A stretch of DNA of 64,000 nucleotides from Hyaloscypha bicolor E (Eukaryota > Ascomycota > Leotiomycetes > Helotiales > Hyaloscyphaceae): contig NW_020194691.1 in assembly GCF_002865645.1 (NCBI RefSeq), positions 434,001 to 498,000 of the forward strand. The letters run 5' to 3'. Position 1 is the stretch's first letter, and the number at the start of each line of letters is the position of its first letter. Below the pieces are notes generated by a model. The model worked only from the letters and a program-made list of their open reading frames with translations, did not search any database and was not told where the DNA came from. Positions 27,101 to 39,050 of the stretch are shown piece by piece. A program made the translations under genes and the position numbers.

Positions 27101-29230
27101 TTATATAAGAAATATATATATTTCTTTTTATTTTTAAGAATATTTTTATAGATAAAATCTAAATAAACTTGCTATATACTAATAAGATATATATATTTCA
27201 AGCCGAATATCTGTTAATTATAATATCTGCTTTTTATTATTCTATTTATTATAGTAAATCAGACAAGGAAAAGATATTAAAAAAAAATATTTACTATTTC
27301 AATATAGATATAATATTTAATATATAATCTAAAGTCCTTTATTAAAAGATATAAGTTGCAAAATAGATACTAGATTTTCTTTATATCTAAATAAAGATCT
27401 ATATATAATACCGGGATATATTTTTTATTATAAGTTATTTTAATATAGCTATTTTTAAAAAAGGTATTAGTAATTCAAAAATCCTGCTTATAGCTTTAAT
27501 AGTATTTAAAATACGGAAATAAATAGTCGAATATTTCCTTTTTAATATATAATATCTTATAATATTATATAAAGAAGCCCCGACTAGTAAATAATTATTT
27601 ATATAAGAAATATATGGGCTTTTTTTATTATATAAAGGGCTAGTAAAACTAATAATATTAAAATCTATTATTTTTCCCTTTTTGTTTTCGGGCTCTATTA
27701 CTATTAGTTAATTAATTAAATATTCGATAAATAAGTCCAAATATTATTTCTAATAATAGGATTTTACCTTTTTTCCGTTATTATTATTATAGCTATAGTA
27801 TTGAATAAATTTAATAATTTTATTAAAAGCCTTTTTTTTTAAATAGAGTCTAATATAGCTAGTTTATAGAAATAGTATTATAGTAATAGTAGTATTGGCT
27901 TTTCCTGAAATATTCTATCCGAAAGCCTATAGCCTATTAATATATTTAAAATATTTACTCTTTTTTAACTTTAGAACCTGGTTTAAAAGATTTCAAATAA
28001 GGCTTTAGAGCTATATAATAAGCGGATTCCAGGTCTGGTAATTTGGGTTTACTACTTTTGCTTTTCCAAGATATTTATAAAAATCAGATATATTATTATA
28101 TTATTTCAAACTTTTTAAATTCTTTCGGAATAGGCCGATTAGAGTATTTGGATCTCTTTTTAAAGATATTAAATATATAGCCCGTTTAAGTCTATTATTA
28201 CCCTATATTCCTTTATCCGGAAACAAATACTCGAATTACTTTTTTAAAAGATTTATATAAATCTCTATTATCTAATAATTCTTTTCAAATATAATAGATA
28301 TATTAGATATAATATAATTATATAATATATTAGAAAATACTTCTAGGATTTATAATTAATATTAGAAATAGTTAAAAATTAAAATAAATAAGAATTAGGT
28401 CACTTTATTATTTAAATTCATTCCTATACCGATTTTAAATATATAAAAACAAGAGTTTAGCCGCAAACCGATTATAATATATATTTGATATTATAATTTT
28501 AGGAAAATATAATAGTTGAAAGGAAATATATAAGTCTTTTTAATTCCTTTTTTCTATTTTAATAATAGATAGTTTATATTTTTAAAGTTAGATTATTAAA
28601 GTAATATCTGGATAGAGTTAATACTAGAATCGAATATATCGGCTATAATAGTAAGAGTAATAATGAAATTCCCGAGGCAAATACTTGGAATAAAAATAAA
28701 ATATATTATAAACTTTATTTTATAAAGGTGGATTAAAAGCCAAGTATAATAAAAGAGTTAGTAAATTAGATTAAATATATTATTATATTTTTGAGTCTCG
28801 GTTATTTTAATACTTTTTAATAATCGGAACCTGAAATATAACTATAATCTTTGTTTTTAACCGGTTTTTTGGATCTTTTATAACCGCTAGCTGGATCTGC
28901 TTAAATTGGAAATTTAAGAGTATTTTCGGCCTAAAGCTATTAATTCCAATAAAAATAAATATAGCAAGAAATCCGATCCGGACTCTAGATATATAGGAAA
29001 CGACCTCTAGTCGCTTTAATATAATAGTTATAATACTAATAATATCTTTTATTATTGCTTCTGTTTTCTTAATAATTAATAAGGTATAAAATTCGAATTT
29101 CTTTATACCGGCTCCAAAAATCCATTATATAATTAAAAGATTAGAAAGTATAGTTAAGAAAGTAGGGATAATTAGAAAAGGAACCAAAATAAAGCGGGAA
29201 AGAGAGGCAATAAGAGAGATAAAGAGGGCA
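24163..29230. other. RIP-degraded AT-rich block
   Basis: Very AT-rich and CpA/TpG-poor, without usable ORFs. Two diverged copies of a roughly 220-bp segment lie at about 26,900-27,120 and 27,390-27,610; they share words such as AATATATAATATCTTATAAT. This suggests an internally repeated source gene or an old tandem duplication. From about 28,600 the composition slowly becomes less extreme. Confidence 0.65.
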
Positions 29231-30120
29231 AGAGTAAGGAAGAGTAGCGGTTATATTTAACTAATTTTAGAGATTTTAAAGACGGATCTATAGTTTTATT
29301 AATTGGTATAATTTATCTATTTTAACTTTTAAATATACTAATTCGAAGAATCCACTTGCCTTTTATCTTATAATATAATAGTATCTGCCTTTATAATAAG
29401 GTTTTTCCAGACGTTTAGTAAGGAATTAGCCGAGGTAATAGTCTGTTTCCAGGCGGTTTCTTCCGGTTCAAGTATAGGAACCTTCTAGAAAGAGTCCTTT
29501 ATATAAGCCTTTAAGAAAGCCCGAATTCTATTTTTTACCAGATTGCTATTAAGGCAGAGATTAAGCCAAATACTATTTGGAACCATTTTAAGAAAGCGAA
29601 AGTAACTATAGATTATAGCTATTAATTTCAAGTTATATTGGGTTTTTCGAAAATCAAAATGTATTCTATCTATTCTATTACTAATCTTTTATAATATATT
29701 TCGGTTTCTTCTATAATATTAGAACAGTTATCCAGTAGCTATTAACTATATTCTTAAATAACCTTCTCTTCTTTTATCCTCTTTGCCTTAGAATTACTAG
29801 ACTGGAGGAATCTTCGTCTCCTTGATAGAGCTATTATAATAGTAGGGCAAAATCAAATTGCTCTGAAATATAAATAGAATAAATATTACTGGACAATTAT
29901 ATTAAGGACGGATAAATAGAAAGGCAATAGATACGGGCTTGTAAAAGCGATTGTATAATCGCCTTTTTATAGGAACAGAATAGAGAAAGAATATAATGAG
30001 AGAATAATAAGCAATAGAGGATGGAATGGAAAGACTATAAGAGAGGGATATGGCCACCTTTGGCCAGAAGGGGGGGCCCAAAACGGCTCTTATATCCTGA
30101 GCTGGGGGGTAGTATATTAG
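29230..30120 (-). pseudogene. Decayed unknown coding remnant at the edge of the gene island
   Basis: Transition zone between the AT block and the island. On the minus strand around 29,340-29,650 a fairly coherent frame with few stops is visible. It includes KVPILEPEETAWKQTI and SLLNVWKNLIIKADTIIL, the latter preceded and followed by stops. I do not recognise the family. It looks like the 3' half of a gene or transposase eroded by C-to-T/G-to-A change. Near 30,060-30,110 the DNA becomes G-rich (GGGGGGGCCC). Confidence 0.35.
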
Positions 30121-30325
30121 CACCTGGCAGTATAGACGTATTGAGGCATTTCCTATACTTAGTCCTACTATAGTCTCGGCAAAGGATATGGTATATAGCT
30201 TGGTAGTACGGAGGGAATAGCAGTTTGCTACAATTATAGATATCTGGGACCGGGTCTGTTGGTAATGAAAGATGTAGAGTTGCTGAGGAAGGAATTCGCG
30301 AGGCGAGAGTCCGCTTAGTTATGGC

Positions 30326-31617
30326 TCATCACAGCCTATCGAGGGCCTTAGCGAGCCCGAGGATCTGCCGGGGGGGTCCGTGACTTGCACTCTTCTCTTC
30401 TCGGTTGATACAGTCTGCATCAACCAGGACGATATGAAGGAACGCAATCACCAGGTCTCTCGAATGGGATCGATCTATAGCCAAGCAGAAAGGGTATTTG
30501 CGTGGCTGGACCTGTCTGACGAATTCACGGTGGAGGCATTGGGCTTTCTTCAAAGCTTCGATCCCGAGATTGAAAGTCTGACCGGTTTAATATTCAAAAA
30601 CGAATTAGCCGATACTGGGAGGGATGCCGAATTCTGGAAGGGGTACGGTCTATATCACTTCGACCATACTGGACTAGACTTTGGATCATTCAAGAACTCC
30701 AGCTAGCTTCGGAAGCCTACGTCCAGTGCGGGAAGGACTGTGTTCCCTGGGAATTGTTTAAAGGATTCGTGGCTGATCTGGAATTTAAGGATTCTGACTA
30801 CCCAGTAGTGAGTGGCCTTAAATTAAGAGAGAACGAGCAAGAGGAGAACGTTTCTCCCAGTGCGAGAAATGAATAGATTAGATTAGATTAATAGGTACTA
30901 ATCTAATCTATTCATGGAATTTTCTCATTAATCATATTCTATTCACGAATTAATTAAGCAATCATGAATATTCATGAATACCTTGATTAATGTACACGTG
31001 ACTACAGCACGTGATAGGCTAACCTAATTAGGTAAGGATCTGGCTCTAGTGCTACCTTGCTCCTAGAGAGAAACACTCGCTAAGGCAGTGCTAGAGCAAG
31101 AACCTTACTTAATTAGGCTAGCCTCTCACGTGATGCGGTCACGTGTATATTAATCAACGTATTCATGAATAATCATGATTAATTATTCTAATATAATCAA
31201 ATTACATAAGTATCACGTTAACCAAATTCTATTCACGCTATTCATGAATATTCATGAATTAATTAATTAATCTGATTAATTTTTTGGCACACTGGTTTCT
31301 CCGATGTCAAATCTCATGTGGCAGTCAATGGATAAATCTCCCTCAGCGCGAGCTCGTCAATATTTGAGCCTTTTGTGTGGTCAGAATAGAAGGGCACAAT
31401 GTGAAAAGGAGGTGGATAAAATATTCGGGTTGTGGGCTTTGGCTCCTGTTTGTTGACAGAGGCTATTCCGGTCGACTATTCGCTCAGCCTTGATCAAGTT
31501 TTGGGCAATGTTTTCGAACATGACAAGGTTGCTCATCACACCCCGTCGAAACATTTAGATCGACGTGAAGGTGTGGAAGGTCTCCGGGGCAGTATTTTTG
31601 GAAATCGAGCGCTCTAG
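30326..31617 (+). pseudogene. HET-domain (heterokaryon incompatibility) gene, broken
   Basis: HET proteins trigger cell death when genetically different hyphae fuse. 30,380-30,640 encodes SVDTVCINQDDMKERNHQVS plus the M-x-x-I-Y-S-x-A-x-x-V-x-x-W-L segment, the core of the HET domain (Pfam PF06985). A frameshift near 30,660 moves the frame so that the next conserved block is YWTRLWIIQELQLASEAYVQ, then CGKD...PWELF. An inverted-repeat element then interrupts the gene (30,869-31,285). Reading resumes with QCEKEVDKIFGLWALAPVC, meets a second frameshift near 31,455, and goes on as AIPVDYSLSLDQVLGNVFEH, ending at 31,617. The N-terminal YxALSYxWG block is missing. The gene is clearly non-functional. 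A further readable stretch up to about 31,680 may be part of it. Confidence 0.9.
30869..31285. mobile_element. Palindromic MITE/foldback-like element inside the HET gene
   Basis: The core is a long imperfect palindrome. Arm 30,959-31,061 pairs with arm 31,081-31,179 around a loop near 31,070, including TACACGTGAC / GTCACGTGTA and CTAATTAGGTAAGG / CCTTACTTAATTAG. At its left end a second hairpin has perfect 17-bp arms (30,869-30,885 with 30,899-30,915). ATTCATGAATATTCATGAAT motifs recur at both outer parts. There is no ORF. HET coding sequence flanks it on both sides, so it inserted into that gene. Ends and target duplication are not sharply defined. Confidence 0.75.
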
Positions 31618-31689
31618 ACCTAGAGCAGGGGCCTGTGGTTACAGCAAATACTTCAAGATTTGAAAATCTTCATCTGCGGTAAGTATTGA

Positions 31690-32580
31690 GATGAAAGGGA
31701 AGTTCTGATGCCGGGGACAAATCGGCTATAGAAATTTCAAGAACGTTGCTCAGGGTATTTTGACATGTATTATAAACAATATCAGTCTGACGGAAATTGG
31801 ACAACTCATTTCGCTACCTGTTTCTAGGTTATAACTTCCCAGTTCACCTTTAGTCTTTCCAAATGGCTCGAGAAAGATCACGTGATGTTCGATGTTCGTC
31901 CCATTCCTACATTCTGCTTGAAGGTCAATTTGATCTTCTGTAAAAATAGTTCCCAGAGGGCACCTAAGCTTCTCCGAGGGCGAGAACACACGATATATAG
32001 TTGCAGCTTCAATTTGTGCTGGACACGAACCGTGGCACCATCCGACATAGCGTAACCTTTCTCAGATGTGATTTTGCTGCCGTTATATCCGATATGTATA
32101 AATGGCTTTAAGCTTTAAAGTAGCGCTTTGGCTGACACTTGACGACTAACATCCATCGTGACTGAGAGGTGGCTGAAGCATCTCTCCCACGGCCAAATCA
32201 GGTAGTGATCAGGCGGTTTTGTGAAGGGATTGTTCCCCAAGTTACAAATCAATCATTGCTCGGCGGGGGGGACAATATCACCACTCTCTAACCTCTCACA
32301 AAATGGAGCAGCGCTCTGGCTTGCCTACAGAGCTGCATAGAAGCATCTAGCTAAACTTACCTATACGGAGATCGCGGCATAAAGCATCGGGAATACAGGG
32401 CATTGGAAGACTTTAGACCCTCTAGCGTACAGATCAAGGTAGCAAACTCGCTGTAAGACCCTATATTTTCACACCCTTCCCCTAAAAGTTCCCTATGCGC
32501 CTTCAAAAAGGGCTGCCACGCCTTTTTGAGGGCTTCTCCCCTGTACTTACGAGGGAGTCATTGTTAAGGAGGTTATAAGA
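31690..32580. other. Intergenic DNA with a possible F-box start remnant
   Basis: Normal composition, no credible intact gene. At 32,302 an ATG opens MEQRSGLPTELHRSI followed by a stop; LPTEL followed by LNLP resembles the opening of fungal F-box domains, but frames close quickly. I regard it as a possible pseudogene fragment only. 32,455-32,560 is a dispersed repeat also seen at 48,830-48,945. Confidence 0.4.
32455..32560 (+). repeat. Dispersed repeat fragment, copy 1
   Basis: Shares the order CCCTATATTT ... CCCTAAAA ... CTTTTTTGAGG-like ... GCTTCTCCC ... TACTTA with 48,830-48,945. Probably ends of the same short non-autonomous element. Confidence 0.5.
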
Positions 32581-32588
32581 ACAACCTC

Positions 32589-32906
32589 GTGGAGTCGTGC
32601 ACGTCACAACCTGTAATCCTTCCCCATACTAACATGACCTCCACTGGTGCCATCAAGCGGGTCTCTACACCAACCCCTAGCCAATCTCCTGCACCTCCCG
32701 TGGAAGACTCTTTATCGCGTCTAGCCAATATCGCTACTAATGTTGGCTTGATTTTGGAGCATTTACTTGGTGGCGCAAGAAAAAGGGAGGATCCGGCGCT
32801 GGAAATGAAGAATGCAATCCATTGTAATGGATCTAAAGATAGTAAAGTTATGAATGGAGATAATGGGGGCGATACCCAGATCAGCAATCATGCCGGTTAC
32901 CCTTAA
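32589..32906 (+). CDS. Hypothetical small protein (105 aa), doubtful
   Basis: An uninterrupted frame of 105 codons, or 90 if the ATG at 32,634 is used. It is rich in Pro, Ser and Thr near the N terminus (PTPSQSPAPPVEDS) and continues with a short hydrophobic helix-like stretch (LANIATNVGLILEHLLGG) and a polar, Asn-rich tail. No signal peptide, no cysteine pattern, no family recognised. There is no clear promoter or intron. It could be a real small gene, an exon of a lost gene, or chance. Confidence 0.25.
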   Translation: MESCTSQPVILPHTNMTSTGAIKRVSTPTPSQSPAPPVEDSLSRLANIATNVGLILEHLLGGARKREDPALEMKNAIHCNGSKDSKVMNGDNGGDTQISNHAGYP

Positions 32907-33243
32907 ATCAACTCGATATTTTTGGTGGATCCTTGCGAGAGATTTAGTTAGGTACAAACATTAATATCTGAGAGACGTAGAGACTCCGCCAGGGGGCTAT
33001 GAGAGATTAAAGCTGCAAAAGAACTTAAAGGCTACAAAACAGCCATAATCTCTTCCAAGCATTGTAATACAAAAGTCAGCGCTCGGAGTGCAACATCAAC
33101 TGAGGCTCGCTGCGGTCCATGTTCGTTAACTTCATCGAAGTTTGAATTTGGCTTACAGAATGCAAAAAGATTTACTTGTTGTAATGGATATTGTTGATTG
33201 CTCATTAACTTCAATATTCTAAAGAGCTAATTATCATAATCCC

Positions 33244-35595
33244 TTACTCACTCCTCGCATACTCCGCCTGCTCCATCTCCTGCAAGAGAGCAATCCTCTG
33301 CCTAACAACCTCCTCGATCCACTTCCCTTCAGCCACCTTCTTCCTCTTCCACTCCACCTCATCAATCTTCGACCTCCCCTCAACAGCTTTAATCTCCGCC
33401 TTGTGCTTCACAATCAACGCCTCTATCTTTTTCTTCTCCCTCTCGGAAATATCCTGCAGTTGTCTCCTTCTGTAAGAATCCCAAAATTTGTACTCCTTAT
33501 CTTGTTCTGCTCTCAGCTCATCTCTAGCGCCACGGACTTTGTATTCGCCCTCCGGCTTTCCCTGCCAGTATGCTCTGAGCTGCTCCACGTACTCATCTTC
33601 GATACGACGTTCTTCGGTAAAGCGGAGTTTGTACTCTTGCTCGAATTTGTACTCCGAGTCCGAAATTTTCTGCTGCGACTCCGTGCCTAGTTGTTGGATT
33701 TCCGCTGGGTGGCGAATAGAGAAGGTGTGCAATGCATCCTGGCGGTCCTTCTTCAGAACACTGGCTTCGAATTCATGTCTCTCGGCCATCAGCACACGCT
33801 GGACGTCGTGCAAGGTCTCGAGCTCAGCAGTGAAGCGATGAAAACGGAGGTTGATGGCAGCAATGCGCTCTTCCTCGCGACGACGACGCTCTTCTTCTCG
33901 TGCCCGCTGTTCAGCTTCATCCCGCCTTCTCTGAGCCTCAGCTGCTGCTGCAGCACGCTCAGCTTCTCTTCTCTCGAAGTCAGCTACCATTTGTACTAAA
34001 AGCCTCTCTTCTTCAGCGGCTGCTCGTTGTCGTGCAGTTTGGGCAACTTGTGCTTGTCGTCTTGCTGTAGCTTCTTGCTGTACATTTGCCAACTGGGCAT
34101 CTGTGCATGCGCAAGTCCGCCATCTCAGTCCACAGATGTAGCAGAACTCAGCTCTGCATCTGCAAGTCATGTGTCGGCATCCTTTATTGTGTTCGACAAG
34201 AGCGTGGCAGCTGTAACATCTTTTCCATCCCTCTGTTTCGGCTAGGTTCATAGTTGCTTGGAGACCGGGATCTTGGGGACAGTCGGTACCGTTGTGTGAA
34301 ACTCCCCGGCAGATGGAGCATGTCTTCTTCGTGCATTTCGGGCAAGTTGCGCATTGCCGTTGGGTGTTGATATTCTTTGGTGGGATCCAAGTGCTGCAGT
34401 TTCGAGCTGAGCAATATACTCGATCTCCTGTTGGTATGGACCATTCTGCTTCTCGTTCCTGATACTTTGTCTTCATAGCGATGTCGATATTTGGCAAGAT
34501 TTTGTTGGATGGGATTGTATTGAGACAGCACTTCGGTGGCCATTGTGCTTCAGTTTCCAAGGCAGTGCTGTAAAGGTTTAGAAGCTTTCTTATATACAGG
34601 TAATGGGGAGTATACTTCATAAGTCTTGCGAAACATTCACGGCAGTAGCTATGGCAAGTCAATTTGATCATTTCTGCGGTTTCAAGGTCTTCAAGGCAAG
34701 AAACGCATTCCCTGGACAGGTCAGTTTGATTAAAATGAAAGAAGTTGGAGAGTAACTTACGTTGTTGTTGATTCTTCCTCGACAACTTCTCTAAGGGGCG
34801 TTGATGGTCTTGCTGCAAAAAGACTTGATGAGCCCGCTCTGCTATGTGTTTCGTGAGCTGATCTGTCTTTTCGTTTGAAGAGAGCACCAAGGCCGAAGGT
34901 TCTTTTTGTTATTGTTTTTGGGCTTGGCGGATCAGTTTCTGGTGACATAGATGCGTATCCCGAGTCGTCAGATAAGAGAGATGTGGCACTCCCTGCGCTC
35001 AAGCGGTCGTTATCATGTTGTAGAGGGTCTAGGCCTCCACTCATTCTCGCCTAACATTTGTTAGTATGTCCTGCATTGTTCCGTTAGAAGTACGTACTTC
35101 TCTCCGTGGCTTTACCGACGCTCTTCCAACTCTTGATAAAGGTCTCTCACGTCGTGCATTTGCAACTTGTCTCCCTTCTTCTTCAACATGTCTCGCCCGA
35201 ATTCTTGCTATTGATGGCTCGAGGATACCCCGAACCACCTCGGAGGTGTCATCTTGGGGTTTTAACAGTTCTTTTGGCGGCTCATATCTCTTCCAATCCA
35301 TTGGTTCCTTCTCCGAGACTGTTGAAACTACCGGTTCGAATACCAAGTACGACGGTGAGCTCGCTTCGTCGTTTTGATCGGGATTTGGTGTCGTGCAATC
35401 GAAAAACAGCTCATCTGCGCTGTTTGAGGACGAGGCTGAGGCAACGATTCTGGGCACCTGTAATGAAGGCTGTCCGAGTTGTGTGTTTAATCGAGGATAT
35501 GGCGGTGGGGTCGACATCATGGAAGTGTTCATATCGTCGTGAAATTCTCTGGGCCAGTTGCCCGGCATAGAAGCAATAGTCGTCATCTCAAGCAT
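33244..35595 (-). CDS. RING-IBR-RING (RBR) E3 ubiquitin ligase, 751 aa
   Basis: RBR ligases receive ubiquitin from an E2 onto a cysteine in RING2 and pass it to a substrate. Model: exon 1 35,595-35,098, intron 35,097-35,051 (GTACGT, ACTAAC branch site, TAG), exon 2 35,050-34,761, intron 34,760-34,712 (GTAAGT...CAG), exon 3 34,711-33,244. The exons sum to 752 codons with no internal stop. Residues 1-260 are low-complexity, Ser/Pro-rich and probably disordered. RING1 starts at C265VSC; IBR cysteines run from about 363 to 407; RING2 is C428YSC through C465, with the likely catalytic Cys441 in KGCRHMTC. Residues from about 470 to the end are a long Glu/Arg/Gln-rich coiled coil (RRRDEAEQRAREEERRRREE). 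Fungal RBR proteins with a C-terminal coiled coil are common; the substrate is unknown. The start is the first ATG of the open frame. It appears intact. Confidence 0.92.
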
Positions 35596-37478
35596 CTTCT
35601 TAGACCTGAGTAGATATCGGATGGACTTTTAAAGGTATCTTGACAGCACTTGTAGCGTCAAGGTTATCAATCTTCAAGAACCGGATTGACAGACTTGATA
35701 ACGGGTCTGGGAAGCCCTCGAAGGCGGAACCCCAACTAAGCCGCATTTTGGTGCCCTGTCACCACTCACTGGTTTCTCATAGCCACCCACTATCGAAAGT
35801 TGGAGCACCAAGCACGATACCGCACACTGATTTGGGCCCAAGGGCTTAGTGAACCCACTGCCTCATCGAATCATAATGGCGAATAGAGTAACGCGATTTC
35901 AGGTCTTGGTGAGGATTCACCCAGTTGGCACGAAATCTGAGTGTGTGGTGGTTGAACTTGCATGTGGCCTCCCACAGCATTGTGGCGGAGTCAACCGCTG
36001 GGCTGCCCACCAGTCTGTCTGGTATGCTGCCTGGAGGGATGAGCACGAGATTGGCTGCACTGCCCCGAAACGAGTCAATAGAAGGGAATAAGGGGGAACT
36101 CACGGTGGAAATAAGACTCCATCCTTCCCCTAGGCTGACATCCGAGTGAGTGCAAAAAACAAGGCGCGAAAGCTGAATGTTTGCGAGCTGAGAGCTGATC
36201 CTCACCGGCCGGTGTCGCCTGGCGCGCGTTTGCAATTGAATCAATATGTCTCGTGATCTGTTATGAGAGAAGATCAGGCTTCAGACGGACCTTTAGCAAT
36301 GTTGATGTTGCTGATGGGAGATTGAGATGTCGAGAAAGTCGCGACCGAAGGGGCAGTGTGAGGTCATTCTGAACCCACTAAATCCCCCACTAGACCGAAG
36401 CCAGGCACCGCGAAGAAGAATCCGCAGGGCCCAACGGCGCCATCAACCTGCACAAACATATGACCCGTTAATTCGAACCATTTTCACCACTTCGTCCGGT
36501 ACATGCAAGTCTAGAATTCACCTGGAATATTCCAGACAGATTGGAGAAATGGGAGACCAGTTCTAGGCGTGATTAATCGATTGTCATAACAATGTGAAAG
36601 GTAAAGTCTATTCCCTGTAGTGCGAATTCTTCTTCGCGTCCCAGGATTCCCCAACGCCCCATCCTTCGACATCGGGAGGCATCACGTCGGAGTAACTCAT
36701 TCCCATCAAAACCTGACGCTTATTCGATCACAGAATTTCTATGATAGAATCCATGTTCATCTCTGCGGGGATGAAATTTACGCCCGGCAGTATGGACTGA
36801 GTGCCAAGTTCGCCCAGTTTTGTTCACCAGGAAATCGGCTGGTTCATTGCGTCTCCAACTTCATCACATGAACCCCACATGGTGGTGGAATGCAATTGGT
36901 TTCCTACCAAAAGTCAGCCCATTTGTATACTTTAAAAAACTCAAATTTGGACCATCAAGAGAGGCGGGTGGAAGGATCCACAAAAGAGGCTTCAAGATTG
37001 GCGTCGAGCCGAAAGGATCACATATAAGCCACCCATGGCACGCCAACATGAGACTTCAGAGATGAATCAATCTCCTAGCTCTGCCACGAGTGCTCGTATT
37101 CCTTCTTCATCTCCGCTGCAAATATATGCCGCAGTTCTGCATCACGGCATGCAACCGTGCATGTGCAAGCATGGCGTGGTTCATTAGATTCCAGAAAGCT
37201 TGTGGAGGAAGTCGAACGATACCAGACCACGAACAAGTTTGTAAGAAAGAGTTCTAATGACAACAAGGGACACAGAATTTTACTTTACAACTTCTCAATC
37301 ACGATCCACAGTACCTTGCCAGCATTCTTCTCCTCTTTACTCTTCTTCGATCCTTTCCCGACTTCCTGGTGCCTTCGACGCCGCCTCTCTCACTTCCATC
37401 GTCGTCAGTTTCACTAATTGATTGCTGGTCCCTCCCACGCTTTCACTCTCTCGCTTCCACTCCTTCTTAGCCCTTTTG
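35596..37478. other. Unique intergenic DNA, no gene recognised
   Basis: About 1.9 kb of normal composition. Short open frames exist on both strands (for example 35,846-36,244 minus) but they overlap one another, have no family resemblance, and no joinable introns were evident. It holds the upstream region of the RBR ligase. Confidence 0.5.
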
Positions 37479-38074
37479 TCATGATCTCATCGTTACCTCT
37501 TCCTCGTCATTCTCCGCGGTTTTCTCTCTCCCATATACAGCCTTCTTCTGATTCTTCCTCGCCAATCCTTCCACCTGCCTCTCGCTTAGTTTAGCAAGCA
37601 TTGTCGTTTGCTCAGCTGGACTCGACACTTCTAAGTCTAGCACTGCATTATACTCCCTCACAGCCAACAATTCCCTCTCCAGCGTGCTCATCTACATCGT
37701 CTCGGGCGTCAGAGGAGATAAACTTGGCTTCGTATCCGGCATGCCAAGGATACTTCGCATAGCCTCCGTCAAAACAACGTTGACACTCGGCCGTCTTGTC
37801 TTGAACATATTCTCACTCCCTTCCTCCATATGCATGTCTATTCTCGACTTACTCACGACAGCAGTGCCAAGCTTAGCAATGGTCTGAATTGCCGTCCCAG
37901 CGATCCGCGCCTAGTGGCGAGGAACTATGCCAAGGAACCCTCTAGCTGAATTCAGCACTTGTGTGGGAGGGTTAGCTGTTAACACGATGTTAAATAGATA
38001 ATTGATAGTATTATAATCTTTTGGCAGCTCGGGCCAGATAAGCTGCGTAATGGGCAAACCAGCCCGATCATAAT
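37479..38074 (-). pseudogene. Unknown protein, C-terminal part with two in-frame TAG codons
   Basis: One minus-strand frame is coherent for about 198 codons from 38,074 to the stop at 37,479. It contains stretches such as GLPITQLIWPELPKDYN, NSARGFLGIVPRH, IAGTAIQTIAKLGTAVVSKS, RPSVNVVLTEAMRSILG and STLERELLAVREYN. Only two codons break it: TAG at 37,911-37,913 and at 37,692-37,694. Both would be Gln (CAG) before a C-to-T change at CpA. The 5' part is gone: at about 38,110 the sequence passes into a repeat. A CAG acceptor at 38,075-38,077 could mark an exon start. The fragment is helical and polar towards the end. I do not recognise the family. Confidence 0.6.
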
Positions 38075-38117
38075 CTGTAAGTGGATTTCACGGCTATAAC
38101 CCAGAGCCAGAAGCTGA

Positions 38118-38745
38118 GCCCTCCTATCGCTTAAGCTGCCCCCTACTATTAATTAGCGCAAATACCCTTGTATTTTTCCATAGTAGGGATTAGTTTTTTG
38201 TATATGCTCGACCTTAAGATATAATAGGTACTTATTTTACTAAAGGAATACTACCCCTCCCTTCTTTTGAAAGCCCTCTTTTATCCCCGACCCCCCCTAA
38301 CTGCCCGCCAGGCATACTTCTAGTATATGTTTGACCTTTATTACTAAGAAGCATATAAGGAAGTTAAAGCACCTCGACCTTTATTACTAAGAAGTATATA
38401 AGTAATTTAGAATATACCTCACTTTATTATTGCTATTATCTCTAGCATATGCTTGCTAACCCTAACTCGTAGGGCCTTTATACTCTAACAGATTACTATA
38501 CGGGGGCTCTCACTCCCCTAACCCCCCGGAACTAACCCGAATCTTCCTAGCCCGTGCATATACACAGCATAAGGAGAGTATATACTAAACCGTAGTAGAG
38601 AAAGCTTAAGCGATAATAGGGTTAGCTAAATAAACGAGCATATGCAGAGTTTGATAGTAGGGGACAGCTAAAGGGATAATAGGGAACAGCTAAAGCAATA
38701 GTAGAGAATAGCTAAAGCAATAGTAAGTAACAACTAAAACCTCAA
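38118..38745. mobile_element. TIR-like repeat element of about 0.6 kb with 22-bp internal tandem repeats
   Basis: The left end (38,118-38,152), read in reverse, gives AGTAGGGGGCAGCTTAAGCG. This resembles the right-end units AGTAGGGGACAGCTAAAGGG, so the ends are inverted. Inside, GACCTTTATTACTAAGAAG occurs twice (about 38,332 and 38,378). No ORF. It truncates the unknown pseudogene to its left. Non-autonomous DNA transposon is the most likely identity; no target duplication was found. Confidence 0.55.
38654..38740 (+). repeat. 22-bp tandem repeat, four units
   Basis: Units begin ATAGTAGGGGACAGCTAAAG at 38,654, 38,676, 38,698 and 38,720 with exact 22-bp spacing. Later units drift by transitions. 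A fifth, related unit is near 38,613. Confidence 0.85.
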
Positions 38746-39050
38746 CCAGAGTATGCCTTAAGGAAGTGCCCTTTCGCATTCTCAACGGCTGCCTGTAGTA
38801 GGTGTTCCGAATTCAAGCTGGTATCCGTCGAGATGCGAGGCGAAAACCGAGACTTTGCCACGCTACGGAGTACATGTAACGTGCCTATTATTCTCCAACC
38901 ATGACGTGGCGACCTCGGTCTGGCCAAAGAAAGTTTCGGATCTAATTCTCCTGGATTAAAACGACCACTAGCGCCTGAGTTTTTATCCCTCGCTCGTCTA
39001 AACCTGTCCCAACGAAAAGTACACTGTGCGGTGCTGACTTGGCCAACATC

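Noticed and set aside
26900..27610. Possible tandem gene duplication
   Set aside because: The two segments are similar but both RIPed beyond decoding; no frame survives, so only a repeat can be claimed.
30329..30553. 74-codon minus-strand frame
   Set aside because: Antisense of the HET domain; the plus strand has the conserved motif.
33403..34245. Several plus-strand frames of 70-117 codons
   Set aside because: Antisense shadows of the coiled-coil and RING region of the RBR ligase, produced by its Glu/Arg-rich codons.
35846..36244. 132-codon minus-strand frame upstream of the RBR ligase
   Set aside because: Overlaps several equally long frames on the other strand, with no domain or splice logic; probably promoter or intergenic DNA.
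38654..38740. Possible CRISPR-like array of regular repeats
   Set aside because: Units are contiguous 22-bp tandem repeats without spacers, in a eukaryotic genome.
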